Positions 8,426 to 19,072 of a stretch of DNA of 64,000 nt are shown here, piece after piece. Location of the stretch: NCBI RefSeq assembly GCF_018342065.1, contig NZ_JAFDOE010000005.1, forward strand, positions 248,001 through 312,000. The letters are read 5' to 3'. A program made the position numbers and the translations under genes. The stretch is from Citrobacter sp. FP75 (GTDB lineage Bacteria; Pseudomonadota; Gammaproteobacteria; Enterobacterales; Enterobacteriaceae). The notes under the pieces were generated by a model. The model had not been told where the DNA came from, made no database searches, and was given only the letters and a program-made list of their open reading frames with translations. The first letter of the stretch is position 1. Every line of letters starts with the position of its first letter.

Positions 8426-10363
8426 TCAGTAACGGCGTTGCCATTCTGCGTCGCTCATCAATTCAGGCTTGTCGCCGAGGAAGTAGCGATAGTAAGCATC
8501 GTAAGCCAGCACGTTTTTCACGTACCCACGCGTCTCAGAGAACGGGATACTTTCAACAAACGCCACGGCATCAATGCGTCCTGCGCTATTGCCAAGCCAG
8601 GTGCGAACGCGCCCCGGTCCGGCGTTATAGGCTGCCGACGCAAAAATGCGGTTGTTGCCGAATTGCTGATACACATACTGCAGGTAGCTGGTACCGATGT
8701 TGATGTTGGTATCAGGATCCAGTAGCTGGCTCGGGCTGCTGTAACCTGGAATCGAGAACATTTTCACCGTATGCGTCGCCGTGCCCGGCATAATCTGCAT
8801 CAACCCGCTGGCACCGACCGGCGATTTCACCTTCGGGTTCCAGGCGCTTTCCTGACGCGCGATCGCCATCGCATAACTCTGCGGAATATCCTTGCCGCTG
8901 GTGTAGCGGGTAAACAGATCTTTGTAGGCCAGCGGGAAACGCTCTTCCAGATGATCCCAGAGTTTGCCCGCGATCGTTGCCTGCACGCTTAGATCCCACC
9001 AGTGGTTATTAAACGCATAACGCGCCAGTTGCGCCTGCTCAGACTTGGTGCGACTGGTGACCAGATTCGCCCATTCGCTGCGCGCGGTATTGTCCAGGTT
9101 CCAGTACATTAGCTCGCGCACGCGCGCCATTTCCGGCCCCTGAGTCAGCGCAGAGTCAACGTTTGTTGGGGCTTTATCCACTTTCAGCTCGTACTCTTCA
9201 CCCAGCCGCTGCGCCGCCACCATCGGATAGAAACCGCGCTGCTGCATGAGCTGGTGCAGGATCTCTTTTGCTTCAGCGTCACGCCCGCGCTCCAGCAGCA
9301 GATCCGCCTGCCAGTACCGCCATTCATCTTTTTCTTTTGCTTCCATCGGCAGACGCGCCAGCCAGGTATTCAGGCCGCGACGATCGCCGGTTCCCAGCGC
9401 CATACGCACACGGCGCTCCACAAGCGTAGTGGAATTTGAGCGCATAATCGCATCATCGCGCCATTTCGCCTGCTCGTCAGTGACGTCGTTGCCCATCAAA
9501 CGCCAGGCGACGATATCCCGCAGCTCCTGAGTTTGCTCGTCGTTAAGCTGCTGCGCCTGTGCTAATGACGGGATCATCAAGCGTGCATTTTCTGCATCCT
9601 GACGCGCTACGCTGGCAAACGCGACCGCCGCCATTTGACGGGTAAAATCCGTGGCGCCGGTGGTACGCGCAAACGTCATCACCGAATTAGGGTTGTTTGC
9701 CAACGCGATGATCGCTGAAGCAATGGTCTGATATTCCGCTGGCATTTGTCCGGCCAGCGCCGTGACCAGTCCGGTATTGCCTGCCTTCATCGCCAGGCGA
9801 ATACGTTCCAGATAAGCCAGCGGATCCTGAGTACCTGAGGCCCGCCATACGCCGAATAATTTGTCGCAGGCATTAGGCTGACTTTTCCCGGTCAGCCAAA
9901 GATCTTTTGCGCCCTGCCAGGCTTCTTCAGCCTGGCCGGTACTCCATTTCGCATAGAAGTAATTGCATTGCGCTTCGGTGGTACCGGGTTTATCCGGGCT
10001 GAACGCTAACAGCCCACGCCAGTCCTCCCGACGCGCCAGTTCGTTCACGAAGCGCGATTGCAACGTGCGCGCGGGCGGCAGCGTTGGGTTAGCGCGCACA
10101 AAATTGGTTACGGTAACGGTAGGCTGATTCATCAGATCGTCAGTAATCTGGCGATATTCAAGGTACGGATAAAGAGGGTAACTCTTCAGGCCCGGCATCA
10201 TCTGCTCTACGACATCCATCTGCCGGTTATCCCAGGCCTGCTTAATTTGCGCATAGCGATTGCGCTGTTCATCCAGAGAATCAGCTCGCGCCACTTGACT
10301 GACCGTCAGCAGACATACGCTGGCTGCCAGCAGGCGCCAGGTTACGTGTTTGGCTTTGTCCAC
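8426..10363 (-). CDS. slt: Soluble lytic murein transglycosylase Slt70
   Basis: A 645-residue precursor, the usual length, with a 27-residue signal peptide ending QVARA. Residues about 28-450 form the helical superhelix (U and L domains). The C-terminal catalytic domain carries ARQESAWNP with catalytic Glu near residue 505, followed by SGLMQIMPGTA and NAGPGR. It cleaves peptidoglycan glycan strands to 1,6-anhydro products in the periplasm. It is upstream of, and co-directional with, trpR. Confidence 0.97.
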   Translation of the reverse strand: MDKAKHVTWRLLAASVCLLTVSQVARADSLDEQRNRYAQIKQAWDNRQMDVVEQMMPGLKSYPLYPYLEYRQITDDLMNQPTVTVTNFVRANPTLPPARTLQSRFVNELARREDWRGLLAFSPDKPGTTEAQCNYFYAKWSTGQAEEAWQGAKDLWLTGKSQPNACDKLFGVWRASGTQDPLAYLERIRLAMKAGNTGLVTALAGQMPAEYQTIASAIIALANNPNSVMTFARTTGATDFTRQMAAVAFASVARQDAENARLMIPSLAQAQQLNDEQTQELRDIVAWRLMGNDVTDEQAKWRDDAIMRSNSTTLVERRVRMALGTGDRRGLNTWLARLPMEAKEKDEWRYWQADLLLERGRDAEAKEILHQLMQQRGFYPMVAAQRLGEEYELKVDKAPTNVDSALTQGPEMARVRELMYWNLDNTARSEWANLVTSRTKSEQAQLARYAFNNHWWDLSVQATIAGKLWDHLEERFPLAYKDLFTRYTSGKDIPQSYAMAIARQESAWNPKVKSPVGASGLMQIMPGTATHTVKMFSIPGYSSPSQLLDPDTNINIGTSYLQYVYQQFGNNRIFASAAYNAGPGRVRTWLGNSAGRIDAVAFVESIPFSETRGYVKNVLAYDAYYRYFLGDKPELMSDAEWQRRY

Positions 10364-10574
10364 AAGCTCTTCCTCTTATCGTGTTACGTCTGTGCAGCAT
10401 CATGCCGCTTAATAGATTCATGCTAATCAGACATTACAGAAAGTGCCACGTTCCGGACACTTTTTTACTTTTGTTGCGAGTGAGATCTGCTGGCTGGGAT
10501 TGGGCAGTGAAAAAGGCTACACTTCGCCTTTGATAACTATTCATCATCACGATAAACATAGAGGCGAGTCCAAC

Positions 10575-12242
10575 GTGGCCCAATTCGTTTATACCATGCA
10601 TCGTGTCGGCAAAGTCGTTCCGCCGAAACGTCATATTCTTAAAAACATCTCTCTGAGCTTCTTCCCGGGTGCCAAAATCGGTGTACTCGGTCTGAACGGC
10701 GCGGGTAAATCCACCCTGCTGCGCATCATGGCCGGCATTGATACCGACATCGAGGGCGAAGCACGTCCGCAGCCGGGTATCAAGATCGGCTACCTGCCGC
10801 AGGAACCGAAACTGAACCCGGAACATACCGTTCGTGAATCCGTTGAAGAAGCGGTCGCTGAAGTGGTTAACGCCCTGAAAGGCCTGGATGAAGTGTACGC
10901 GAAGTACGCCGAGCCGGATGCCGACTTCGATAAGCTAGCCGCACAGCAGGGTAAGTTCGAAGAAATTATTCAGGCGCACGACGGCCACAACCTGAACGTG
11001 CAGCTGGAACGCGCCGCTGACGCCCTGCGCCTGCCGGACTGGGATGCCAAAATTGAGAAGCTGTCCGGTGGTGAACGCCGCCGCGTCGCGCTGTGCCGCC
11101 TGCTGCTGGAAAAACCAGACATGCTGCTGCTCGACGAACCGACCAACCACCTGGATGCAGAATCCGTGGCATGGCTGGAACGTTTCCTGCACGACTTCGA
11201 AGGGACCGTCGTAGCGATTACCCACGACCGTTACTTCCTCGATAACGTTGCTGGGTGGATTCTGGAACTTGACCGCGGTGAAGGTATTCCGTGGGAAGGT
11301 AACTACTCTTCCTGGCTGGAGCAGAAAGATCAGCGTCTGGCGCAGGAAGCCTCTCAGGAAGCGGCTCGCCGTAAATCCATTGAGAAAGAGCTGGAGTGGG
11401 TACGTCAGGGTGCGAAAGGCCGTCAGTCGAAGGGCAAAGCCCGTCTGGCACGCTTTGAGGAACTCAACAGCACCGAATACCAGAAACGTAACGAAACCAA
11501 CGAACTGTTTATTCCACCTGGACCACGTCTGGGCGATAAAGTCGTTGAGGTCAGCAACCTGCGTAAATCTTATGGCGATCGCCTGTTAATCGACGATCTG
11601 AGCTTCTCGGTACCGAAAGGCGCCATCGTCGGTATCATCGGTCCGAACGGCGCGGGTAAATCAACCCTGTTCCGCATGCTCTCCGGTGAAGAACAGCCAG
11701 ACAGCGGCACCATCGAGCTGGGTGAAACCGTGAAACTGGCCTCCGTTGACCAGTTCCGTGACGCTATGGATAACAGCAAAACCGTGTGGGAAGAAGTGTC
11801 CGGCGGGCTGGATATCATGAAGATCGGCAACACCGAAATGCCAAGCCGTGCTTACGTAGGCCGCTTCAACTTCAAAGGTGTTGATCAGGGCAAACGCGTG
11901 GGCGAACTGTCCGGTGGTGAGCGTGGTCGTCTGCACCTGGCGAAGCTGCTGCAAGTTGGCGGTAACATGCTGCTGCTCGATGAACCGACCAACGACCTGG
12001 ATATCGAAACCCTGCGCGCGCTGGAAAACGCCCTGCTGGAGTTCCCGGGCTGCGCGATGGTCATCTCGCACGACCGTTGGTTCCTCGACCGTATCGCTAC
12101 CCACATCCTGGATTATCAGGATGAAGGTAAAGTCGAATTCTTCGAAGGTAACTTTACCGAATACGAAGAGTACAAAAAACGCACTCTGGGCGCAGATGCG
12201 CTGGAGCCGAAGCGTATCAAGTACAAGCGTATTTCTAAGTAA
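10575..12242 (+). CDS. ettA: Energy-dependent translational throttle EttA
   Basis: The GTG at 10575 gives 555 residues starting MAQFVYTMHRVGK, the conserved EttA N-terminus. The longer frame from 10443 is not supported. Two ABC-F ATPase domains are present: Walker A GLNGAGKST (39-47) with LSGGERRR and LLLDEPTNHLD, then GPNGAGKST with LSGGERGR and LLLDEPTNDLD. An arm and a P-site interaction linker lie between. There are no membrane segments. It binds the ribosomal E site and gates the first translocation according to ATP/ADP. Confidence 0.97.
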   Translation: MAQFVYTMHRVGKVVPPKRHILKNISLSFFPGAKIGVLGLNGAGKSTLLRIMAGIDTDIEGEARPQPGIKIGYLPQEPKLNPEHTVRESVEEAVAEVVNALKGLDEVYAKYAEPDADFDKLAAQQGKFEEIIQAHDGHNLNVQLERAADALRLPDWDAKIEKLSGGERRRVALCRLLLEKPDMLLLDEPTNHLDAESVAWLERFLHDFEGTVVAITHDRYFLDNVAGWILELDRGEGIPWEGNYSSWLEQKDQRLAQEASQEAARRKSIEKELEWVRQGAKGRQSKGKARLARFEELNSTEYQKRNETNELFIPPGPRLGDKVVEVSNLRKSYGDRLLIDDLSFSVPKGAIVGIIGPNGAGKSTLFRMLSGEEQPDSGTIELGETVKLASVDQFRDAMDNSKTVWEEVSGGLDIMKIGNTEMPSRAYVGRFNFKGVDQGKRVGELSGGERGRLHLAKLLQVGGNMLLLDEPTNDLDIETLRALENALLEFPGCAMVISHDRWFLDRIATHILDYQDEGKVEFFEGNFTEYEEYKKRTLGADALEPKRIKYKRISK

Positions 12243-12252
12243 TTGTTCAGAT

Positions 12253-12283
12253 GCCGGATGGTGGCACAATGCCGCCATCCGGC
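12253..12283. repeat. REP element between ettA and nadR
   Basis: GCCGGATGGTGGC and its complement GCCGCCATCCGGC form a REP-type hairpin in the 50 bp gap between the convergent genes ettA and nadR. Confidence 0.8.
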
Positions 12284-12292
12284 GCTTTAGTC

Positions 12293-13522
12293 TTAACCCT
12301 GCTCACCCATTAATTCTTTCACCAACTCCACACAGCGCAGGAAGCGACCATCATAGTCAGGCTCCTCCACGTGCACAAATTCAATATTGTTTTCCTGTAA
12401 CATCTCCACCAGCAGCGTCTGAAACGCCTTCCGGTCAACCGAACTTCCCAGACTGCGTAATCCATCCGCGACCCACGGCGTGTTGTTTTCCAGCAGGATC
12501 ACCAGATCGAAGCGATACTCATCGATCAGCGCCTGTACAAACGGATGCTCACGCCCTTCATACTTTTTACAGAACGCCTGAGTGGTGACAAAGTCGGTGT
12601 CGATGAACGCCACTTTATTGGCATATTTAACTGCAAAATCAATGTACTGAGCCTGGCCGAGTGCGATTTTATCGTAATCAGAATACTGTAACGCCATCTC
12701 ATCGCCCCCCAAATGGGAGAAGACATAATCACGGCCATACTCCCACGCACTGGTGGTGTTGAAGATATTGGCGAGCTTGTTCACCAGCGTCGATTTACCG
12801 CTCGACTCGCCGCCGAGGATCGCCACGGTGCGCACAAAAAACGGCTTCACTTCAGTGGGGATATATTCCCAGTAGCGAAACGGGTTTTCACGGATTTGTC
12901 CGCCGCTGATGCTCATAAACGTCCGTTTGGGATCGACCAGCACCGTTTCTATTCCCAGGTGCTCAAGATACTGCGGCGCATCCGCTTCTTCAGAGGTGTA
13001 AATCCAGTTTGGCTGGATCCCCTTCTCCTGCATAAACGTTTTGATGCCGTTGCTCCAGACATCCCAACCGTGCGGGTATGGCTCCATGCCTTCTTCATTG
13101 AAGGCATGAATGCGGATATTTTTCTGATACTTGAACGTCTGCAGCAGCCAGCGAAGACGGTCGGAAACCGTGGGCTGCTGTGACATGGCGCTGTCTTCAA
13201 ACAGGCTGCGGTCGCGCGTATCGTCATAGCCCATGATGATATGCAGCTCATCAACCTGGCTACAGGCACGCTGGATCAGATAGATATGGCCGGTATGCAG
13301 CGGATAGAACTTACCGAATACCACACCGATATTTTTCTGCTGACGCGGAAACTCGAGCCCGAGAAAACGGTGCAGCGCCTCCAGTTTTTGCGCGCTGGGG
13401 CTTTTAATTTTGGCATTCAGCAGTTGGCTTAGATATCCCTTGGTCATGCCACTGGCATCCGCCACCTGTTGCAGGGTACAGCCCTTTTGCTTAATGGCGG
13501 TTTTCAGATAATCAAATGACAC
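12293..13522 (-). CDS. nadR: NAD regulator / NMN adenylyltransferase / ribosylnicotinamide kinase NadR
   Basis: A 409-residue trifunctional protein. An N-terminal Cro-type helix-turn-helix (about 1-60, ADASGMTKGYLSQLLNAK) represses nad genes. The nucleotidyltransferase domain shows GKFYPLHTGHI. The C-terminal kinase domain shows the P-loop GGESSGKSTLVNKL. One residue at the N-terminus is missing relative to the E. coli protein as I recall it, which is harmless. It follows radA by 54 bp in the serB-radA-nadR block. Confidence 0.96.
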   Translation of the reverse strand: MSFDYLKTAIKQKGCTLQQVADASGMTKGYLSQLLNAKIKSPSAQKLEALHRFLGLEFPRQQKNIGVVFGKFYPLHTGHIYLIQRACSQVDELHIIMGYDDTRDRSLFEDSAMSQQPTVSDRLRWLLQTFKYQKNIRIHAFNEEGMEPYPHGWDVWSNGIKTFMQEKGIQPNWIYTSEEADAPQYLEHLGIETVLVDPKRTFMSISGGQIRENPFRYWEYIPTEVKPFFVRTVAILGGESSGKSTLVNKLANIFNTTSAWEYGRDYVFSHLGGDEMALQYSDYDKIALGQAQYIDFAVKYANKVAFIDTDFVTTQAFCKKYEGREHPFVQALIDEYRFDLVILLENNTPWVADGLRSLGSSVDRKAFQTLLVEMLQENNIEFVHVEEPDYDGRFLRCVELVKELMGEQG

Positions 13523-13576
13523 AAGAGCCTCCTGCTTTACTAAAAATAAAAGTAATACCCTGGAACGAATATTAAA

Positions 13577-14959
13577 TTATAAGTCGTCAAATACACTTAA
13601 TGCGTCAGAAAGTTTTTTAACGCCAAAAACTTGCATCCCTTCCGGCACTTTCTTCGGCACATTGGCCGCAGGGACAATCGCCCGCCGGAAACCGTGCTTC
13701 GCCGCTTCAGAAATACGTTCCTGACCGCTGGGAACCGGGCGAATCTCACCTGCCAGCCCCACCTCGCCAAAGACCACTAAATCATGCGGCAACGGCCTGT
13801 CGCGCAGGCTGGAAACCATCGCCAGCAGTAGTGCCAGGTCGGCGCTGGTTTCAGTGACTTTTACGCCGCCGACCACGTTGACGAACACATCCTGGTCAGA
13901 CATTTGCAGGCCACCGTGACGGTGCAGCACCGCCAGCAGAATCGCCAGACGGTTTTGTTCCAGCCCTACCGCTACGCGCCTGGGGTTCGCCATCATCGAG
14001 TGGTCGACCAGCGCCTGAATCTCCACCAACAGCGGGCGCGTCCCTTCCCAGACAACCATTACCGAACTGCCAGAGGTCACTTCATCACCACGGCTTAAGA
14101 AGATAGCGGAGGGGTTGCTCACTTCGCGCAGGCCCTGTTCGGTCATGGCGAAAACGCCAAGCTCATTCACCGCGCCAAAGCGGTTTTTATGGCTACGCAG
14201 GGTTCGGAAGCGAGAATCCGCGTCGCCGTCGAGCAGCACCGAGCAGTCAATGCAGTGCTCCAGCACTTTTGGCCCGGCCAGCGAGCCGTCTTTAGTAACG
14301 TGACCGACCATGACAATCGCCACGCCGCGCGTTTTGGCAAAGCGCGTAAGGTATGCGGCGGTTTCACGTACCTGCGCCACGCTGCCCGGTGAAGACTGAA
14401 TATCCGCCATGTGCATCACCTGAATGGAGTCAATGACCATCAGCTTCGGCTGTTCTTCTTCCGCAATCAGACAAATTTGTTCGATACTGGTTTCTGACAG
14501 CATATTCAGATTCGCCGTCGGCAGACCGAGTCGATGGGCGCGCATCGCTACCTGTTGCAAAGACTCTTCCCCCGTGACGTACAGGGTTTTCATCTGTTCT
14601 GCGAGCTTGCACAGCGTTTGCAGCAGCAGGGTGGATTTCCCCGCACCTGGATTACCGCCGATCAGAATGGCGCTACCAGGCACCACACCACCGCCCAGCA
14701 CGCGGTCGAACTCTTTAAAACCGGTAGAAAAACGCGGCAGCTCTTCAAGACTGATATCCGCCAGCTTTTGCACCTTTGCGACGCCTGCGTTACCGGCGTA
14801 GCCGCTAAGACGCTCATTACGCGCCACCGTCGGCGATGCGGCAAGGCGCACCTCGGTAATGGTGTTCCAGGCCTGACAGGCGCTACATTGCCCCTGCCAG
14901 CGCGGATAATCGGCCCCGCATTCATTACATACAAAGGCGCGTTTAGGAGCTTTTGCCAC
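13577..14959 (-). CDS. radA: DNA repair/recombination helicase RadA (Sms)
   Basis: A 460-residue protein with an N-terminal zinc finger (C11, C14, C25, C28), a RecA-like ATPase with Walker A GGNPGAGKST (101-110), the RadA-specific KNRFG motif and a C-terminal Lon-protease-like domain. It drives branch migration of recombination intermediates. It lies 11 bp downstream of serB. Confidence 0.97.
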   Translation of the reverse strand: MAKAPKRAFVCNECGADYPRWQGQCSACQAWNTITEVRLAASPTVARNERLSGYAGNAGVAKVQKLADISLEELPRFSTGFKEFDRVLGGGVVPGSAILIGGNPGAGKSTLLLQTLCKLAEQMKTLYVTGEESLQQVAMRAHRLGLPTANLNMLSETSIEQICLIAEEEQPKLMVIDSIQVMHMADIQSSPGSVAQVRETAAYLTRFAKTRGVAIVMVGHVTKDGSLAGPKVLEHCIDCSVLLDGDADSRFRTLRSHKNRFGAVNELGVFAMTEQGLREVSNPSAIFLSRGDEVTSGSSVMVVWEGTRPLLVEIQALVDHSMMANPRRVAVGLEQNRLAILLAVLHRHGGLQMSDQDVFVNVVGGVKVTETSADLALLLAMVSSLRDRPLPHDLVVFGEVGLAGEIRPVPSGQERISEAAKHGFRRAIVPAANVPKKVPEGMQVFGVKKLSDALSVFDDL

Positions 14960-14970
14960 GGTTTACCTCG

Positions 14971-15939
14971 TTATTTCTGATTCATGCTGCCAGAGAGAAT
15001 GCAGAACACGCCCATCAGGTCAGCGTGACGGATGGTTATCTCCGTCTTTTCATTCACTTTTGGCTTGGCATGGTAGGCTACCCCCAACCCTGCCGTTTTG
15101 ATCATCGGCAGATCGTTAGCCCCATCGCCAATCGCCACCGTTTGTGTCATCGGGATTTCGTACTCCTGCGCCAGTCGGGTCAGGGTATTGGCTTTATACT
15201 GGGCATCGACGATATCGCCAATCACGTTGCCGGTAAATTTCCCGTCCATGATCTCCAGTTCATTGGCCACAGCTGCCGTCAGACGCAACCTGTCACGCAG
15301 ATAATCGGCAAAAAAAGTAAAACCGCCGGAGGCAATCGCCACTTTCCAGCCCAGCGTTTCCAGCTTCAACACCAGCTGCGTCAGACCGGGCATCAGCGGT
15401 AAATCTTCACGTACCTGTTGCAGAATATTGGCATCAGCGCCCTTCAGCGTGGCGACACGGCTGCGCAGGCTGGCGGTAAAATCCAGCTCGCCGCGCATCG
15501 CGCGTTCCGTCACTTCGGCAACCATCTCACCGGTTCCGGCCAGTTTGGCGATCTCATCGATACATTCGATCTGGATAGCCGTCGAATCCATGTCCATCAC
15601 CAGCAGGCCAGGCGTGCGCAAATGCGGGATTTTCCCCAGCGGGGCGACATCCAGTTTGGCATCATGCGCCAGCTTTGTCGCACGCGGCGTTAACGATCCC
15701 GCCAGGCGAATCACCTGATAATCCTCGACACACCAGGCCGCCACGATCACCATCGCCGCCCCCAGTTTGCTTTGGTATTGCGTTAAGCGTTGTTTATCCA
15801 GCCCACGACCATACAGCAGCCAGCCACTGCGGCCCGCGTGATAATCCAGTGGCATCACTTCATCACCACTTAAAGAGAGGGGCAGACCTGGCCACAGAGA
15901 GACATCTTCAGGTAGATCGCACCAGGTAATGTTAGGCAT
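14971..15939 (-). CDS. serB: Phosphoserine phosphatase SerB
   Basis: The start at 15939 (MPNITWCDLPEDV) gives the standard 322 residues; an upstream ATG at 15993 has no homology support. A HAD-family catalytic motif DMDST places the nucleophile D116 and the acid D118. Further motifs are SGGFTFF and GDGANDLPM. It performs the last step of L-serine synthesis. It is divergent from ytjB. Confidence 0.97.
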   Translation of the reverse strand: MPNITWCDLPEDVSLWPGLPLSLSGDEVMPLDYHAGRSGWLLYGRGLDKQRLTQYQSKLGAAMVIVAAWCVEDYQVIRLAGSLTPRATKLAHDAKLDVAPLGKIPHLRTPGLLVMDMDSTAIQIECIDEIAKLAGTGEMVAEVTERAMRGELDFTASLRSRVATLKGADANILQQVREDLPLMPGLTQLVLKLETLGWKVAIASGGFTFFADYLRDRLRLTAAVANELEIMDGKFTGNVIGDIVDAQYKANTLTRLAQEYEIPMTQTVAIGDGANDLPMIKTAGLGVAYHAKPKVNEKTEITIRHADLMGVFCILSGSMNQK

Positions 15940-16055
15940 TAAAGCTCCTGTAAAATCGTTCGGGTCGGAATCATCCAGGGGAAAATAACGCATGAGGCTA
16001 CCCTGTAACCAGCGCTTCTGGCAACATTAAGCCTCAAATTTTCAGCAGGTGGAAT

Positions 16056-16697
16056 ATGGCTCGAGCAAAACTGAAATTCCGACTTCATCGTGCAGTGATT
16101 GTATTGTCCTGCCTCGCGCTGCTTGTCGCGCTGATGCAAGGCGCGTCGTGGTTTAGTCAAAACCATCAACAGCAGCGTAATCCGCAGCTGGAAGAGCTGG
16201 CCCGCACGCTGGCCCGCCAGGTTGCGTTAAACGTCGCGCCGCTGATGCGCACCGAAACACCGGATGAAAAACATATTGCTGCCGTGCTACGCCAACTAAC
16301 CGACGAGAGCCGTATTCTGGATGCGGGCGTCTATGATGAACAGGGCGATCTCATTACGCATGCTGGCGAGAGCGTGAATGTCCGCGACCGCCTGGCGCTG
16401 GATGGTAAAAAAGCCGGGGGCTATTTTAATCAGCAGATTGTTGAACCTATTCAGGGCAAAAATGGCCCACTGGGTTATCTGCGCCTGACGCTGGATACCC
16501 ACACGCTTGCTACCGAAGCCAAACAGGTGGATAACACCACCAACATCTTACGCCTGATGCTGCTCTTGTCACTGGCAATTGGCGTGGTGCTGACCCGTAC
16601 ATTACTGCAAGGTAAGCGCACCCGCTGGCAACAATCGCCGTTCCTTCTCACCGCCAACAAACCGGTGCAGGAAGAAGACAACGAGAAAAAAGAGTAA
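16056..16697 (+). CDS. ytjB: Membrane protein YtjB (Smp)
   Basis: A 213-residue inner membrane protein. Two hydrophobic helices (about 13-32 and 166-184) bracket a periplasmic domain, and the tail ends in an acidic/lysine run. It belongs to the SMP_2 family. Its role is unknown; the older name Smp comes from the serB-linked position. It precedes lplA by 20 bp, probably as an operon. Confidence 0.93.
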   Translation: MARAKLKFRLHRAVIVLSCLALLVALMQGASWFSQNHQQQRNPQLEELARTLARQVALNVAPLMRTETPDEKHIAAVLRQLTDESRILDAGVYDEQGDLITHAGESVNVRDRLALDGKKAGGYFNQQIVEPIQGKNGPLGYLRLTLDTHTLATEAKQVDNTTNILRLMLLLSLAIGVVLTRTLLQGKRTRWQQSPFLLTANKPVQEEDNEKKE

Positions 16698-16717
16698 AAA
16701 CAGAAAGGAAATCAACC

Positions 16718-17734
16718 ATGATAACACTACGCCTGCTTATCTCAGACTCTTATGATCCGTGGTTTAATCTGGCCGTTGAAGAGTGCATCTTTCGTCAAAT
16801 GCCCGCCACTCAGCGTGTTCTGTTTTTATGGCGCAACGCTGATACGGTGGTAATTGGCCGGGCACAAAACCCGTGGAAAGAGTGTAATACCCGCCGTATG
16901 GAGGAAGACAACGTGCGGCTGGCGCGTCGCAGCAGCGGAGGCGGCGCGGTGTTCCATGATTTGGGCAATACCTGCTTTACCTTTATGGCCGGTAAACCGG
17001 AGTACGACAAAACCATCTCCACCGCGATTGTCCTCAATGCTCTGAACGCGCTGGGCGTAGACGCTGATGCCTCCGGGCGTAACGATCTGGTGGTCAAAAC
17101 GACCGAAGGCGATCGCAAAGTCTCCGGCTCGGCCTATCGGGAAACCAAAGACCGCGGATTCCACCACGGTACGCTGCTGCTGAATGCCGACCTCAGCCGC
17201 CTGGCAAACTATCTCAACCCTGATGAAAAGAAACTTGCGGCGAAGGGAATCACCTCTGTACGCTCACGCGTTGCGAATTTGACCGAGCTGTTACCGGGTA
17301 TCACCCATCAACAGGTCTGTCAGGCCATCACGGAAGCCTTTTTCGCCCACTACGGCGAACGCGTGGCAGCGGAAGTGATTTCACCGGATAACACGCCGGA
17401 CCTCCCCAACTTTACCGAAACTTTTGCCCGTCAAAGCAGTTGGGAATGGAATTTTGGTCAGGCGCCCGCCTTCTCACATCTGCTGGACGAGCGTTTTACC
17501 TGGGGTGGCGTTGAGCTGCATTTTGACGTTGAGAAAGGCCATATCACGCGCACGCAGGTGTTTACCGACAGCCTTAACCCCGCACCGCTGGAAGCGCTGG
17601 CTGGGCGGCTACAGGGCTGTCAGTATCGCGCCGACGTGTTACAGCAGACTTGCGAAGCGCTGGTTGCGGAATATCCGGATCAGGAGAGTGAGCTGCGGGA
17701 ACTGGCGGCATGGGTTGCGGGGGCCGTGCGTTAA
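16718..17734 (+). CDS. lplA: Lipoate-protein ligase A
   Basis: A 338-residue ligase whose motifs [12 protein letters not shown], the catalytic-lysine segment [12 protein letters not shown] and HHGTLLL are all present. It activates lipoate with ATP and attaches it to lipoyl domains of E2 subunits and GcvH. It is downstream of ytjB with a good Shine-Dalgarno (AGAAAGGAA). It converges on yjjJ with a 7 bp gap. Confidence 0.97.
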   Translation: MITLRLLISDSYDPWFNLAVEECIFRQMPATQRVLFLWRNADTVVIGRAQNPWKECNTRRMEEDNVRLARRSSGGGAVFHDLGNTCFTFMAGKPEYDKTISTAIVLNALNALGVDADASGRNDLVVKTTEGDRKVSGSAYRETKDRGFHHGTLLLNADLSRLANYLNPDEKKLAAKGITSVRSRVANLTELLPGITHQQVCQAITEAFFAHYGERVAAEVISPDNTPDLPNFTETFARQSSWEWNFGQAPAFSHLLDERFTWGGVELHFDVEKGHITRTQVFTDSLNPAPLEALAGRLQGCQYRADVLQQTCEALVAEYPDQESELRELAAWVAGAVR

Positions 17735-17741
17735 GTCTGCT

Positions 17742-19070
17742 TTACGCCAGCCGCTGAATAACCCTTCCAGCCGACATCAGTTTTTCCAGCATTGCGCGGG
17801 CAATTTGCCGAAATCCCGCGCTGATGCGCGCATCATCTGCAACCTGCAGCCAGAATGCTTCAGCGAGCGGCAGGGCAAATTCCCACGCATTTCTGTTTAC
17901 CGTCGCATCAACTTTTATATCAACCGCTTCAATACGCAACGAACCCGCTCCAGAAGGGGCAAACGACATCGGCAGCATATCGTAAACCGGAGCCAGCGCC
18001 ATCGGCGGAGCGGACAAGTAGAACGAAAGATTACCCGCATGCATATCGCTGTTGGCTATCAAGCGTCCAAACGCCCAGATTATCTCGGTTTGTTGACAGG
18101 AATGTGCATCTATATAGCCCTGCGCTGCCAATTGGCGCGTGACCACAGGCCAGGTCCCGAGTGAAGATACATACTCACTTTGCAACGCCTCCAGAGAGAC
18201 TATCTGCCGCCTGCCGCGCACGCCTGTGCAATCAAACCTGATGCTTTCCAGGAATACCTGCCCTGCATCACGACAATAAGCTGTAGCATGACTTGCAGAA
18301 ACATTTCCCCCTGCCAGCACCGATAGCGCAATAGATTCGGCAATCAGCAGATCGCTCCAGCGCTCAGAAATAATGCTCCGCTCCTGTGCACTGAATTTAA
18401 CCAACGCATTTTTATTTCCCTGTTCCGTTTGCACAAAACAGGCGAATTTAGGCTGCTCGCCTCCGGCTGAGGAGCCAATAACTTCACCGGCTAACGCTTC
18501 CTCCGCGAGCTGTTGAAAACGCGTGATTTTTTCGGAGTGGGCAATGGCTATCGGTTCTGGCGCGTCGACCCAACGCTGGTAGTTATCTTCACCGATGATC
18601 CATCCCCCCGCATTTTCACCCGCATAGGTACGCAGTGCGTAGAGGATTTCATCCTCTTGCCACAAACGAATATCATCCGGCAGGTTGGTATGTTGTGCGA
18701 CGGATCGTCCCCAGGCCCGCCCAAGGAAGCCCTGCGGTCGTAGATCGGTGAGATACCACGGCAGACCATCAAACCATTGCCATTCTCCGGAAGACAGCGC
18801 AACCAGACTGCTCCCCTGTGGCCAACAAGGGTAAATAACACCTAACTTACAGGCACTTCCGTGCACATCAACCTGCCACACTGGAAACGCCGTTACGCCG
18901 CGAATCGGTTTGAGAAGCGCATAACGTGTTGCCCGAGCTTTGCCAAACTGCACGATCTCTTCATGCGTTGAGACAAGACGAGAAAAGGTCGCCTGACTGA
19001 TTGCCAGCGACTGTCGTAGTTCAGGTGCTGAACGTGGCCCCTGGAGTAGCAAATCAGTTAATGCGCTCAT
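17742..19070 (-). CDS. yjjJ: HipA-like kinase-fold protein YjjJ (HipH)
   Basis: A 442-residue HipA-family protein without a neighbouring hipB antitoxin. An N-terminal winged helix (about 1-60, SQATFSRLVS) suggests DNA binding in the same chain. Kinase-fold signatures are SSAGGEQPKF, the catalytic loop NSDMHAGNLSF and the metal motif PVYDMLPM. E. coli YjjJ has been reported as toxic and named HipH. The gene stands alone between lplA and deoD. Three ATGAATRGAT repeats overlap its start and upstream DNA, possibly an autoregulatory operator. Confidence 0.9.
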   Translation of the reverse strand: MSALTDLLLQGPRSAPELRQSLAISQATFSRLVSTHEEIVQFGKARATRYALLKPIRGVTAFPVWQVDVHGSACKLGVIYPCWPQGSSLVALSSGEWQWFDGLPWYLTDLRPQGFLGRAWGRSVAQHTNLPDDIRLWQEDEILYALRTYAGENAGGWIIGEDNYQRWVDAPEPIAIAHSEKITRFQQLAEEALAGEVIGSSAGGEQPKFACFVQTEQGNKNALVKFSAQERSIISERWSDLLIAESIALSVLAGGNVSASHATAYCRDAGQVFLESIRFDCTGVRGRRQIVSLEALQSEYVSSLGTWPVVTRQLAAQGYIDAHSCQQTEIIWAFGRLIANSDMHAGNLSFYLSAPPMALAPVYDMLPMSFAPSGAGSLRIEAVDIKVDATVNRNAWEFALPLAEAFWLQVADDARISAGFRQIARAMLEKLMSAGRVIQRLA

Positions 19071-19072
19071 TA

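Noticed and set aside
10443-10574. N-terminal extension of ettA
   Set aside because: Conserved EttA homology starts exactly at the GTG at 10575; the upstream 44 codons are leader DNA with the promoter.
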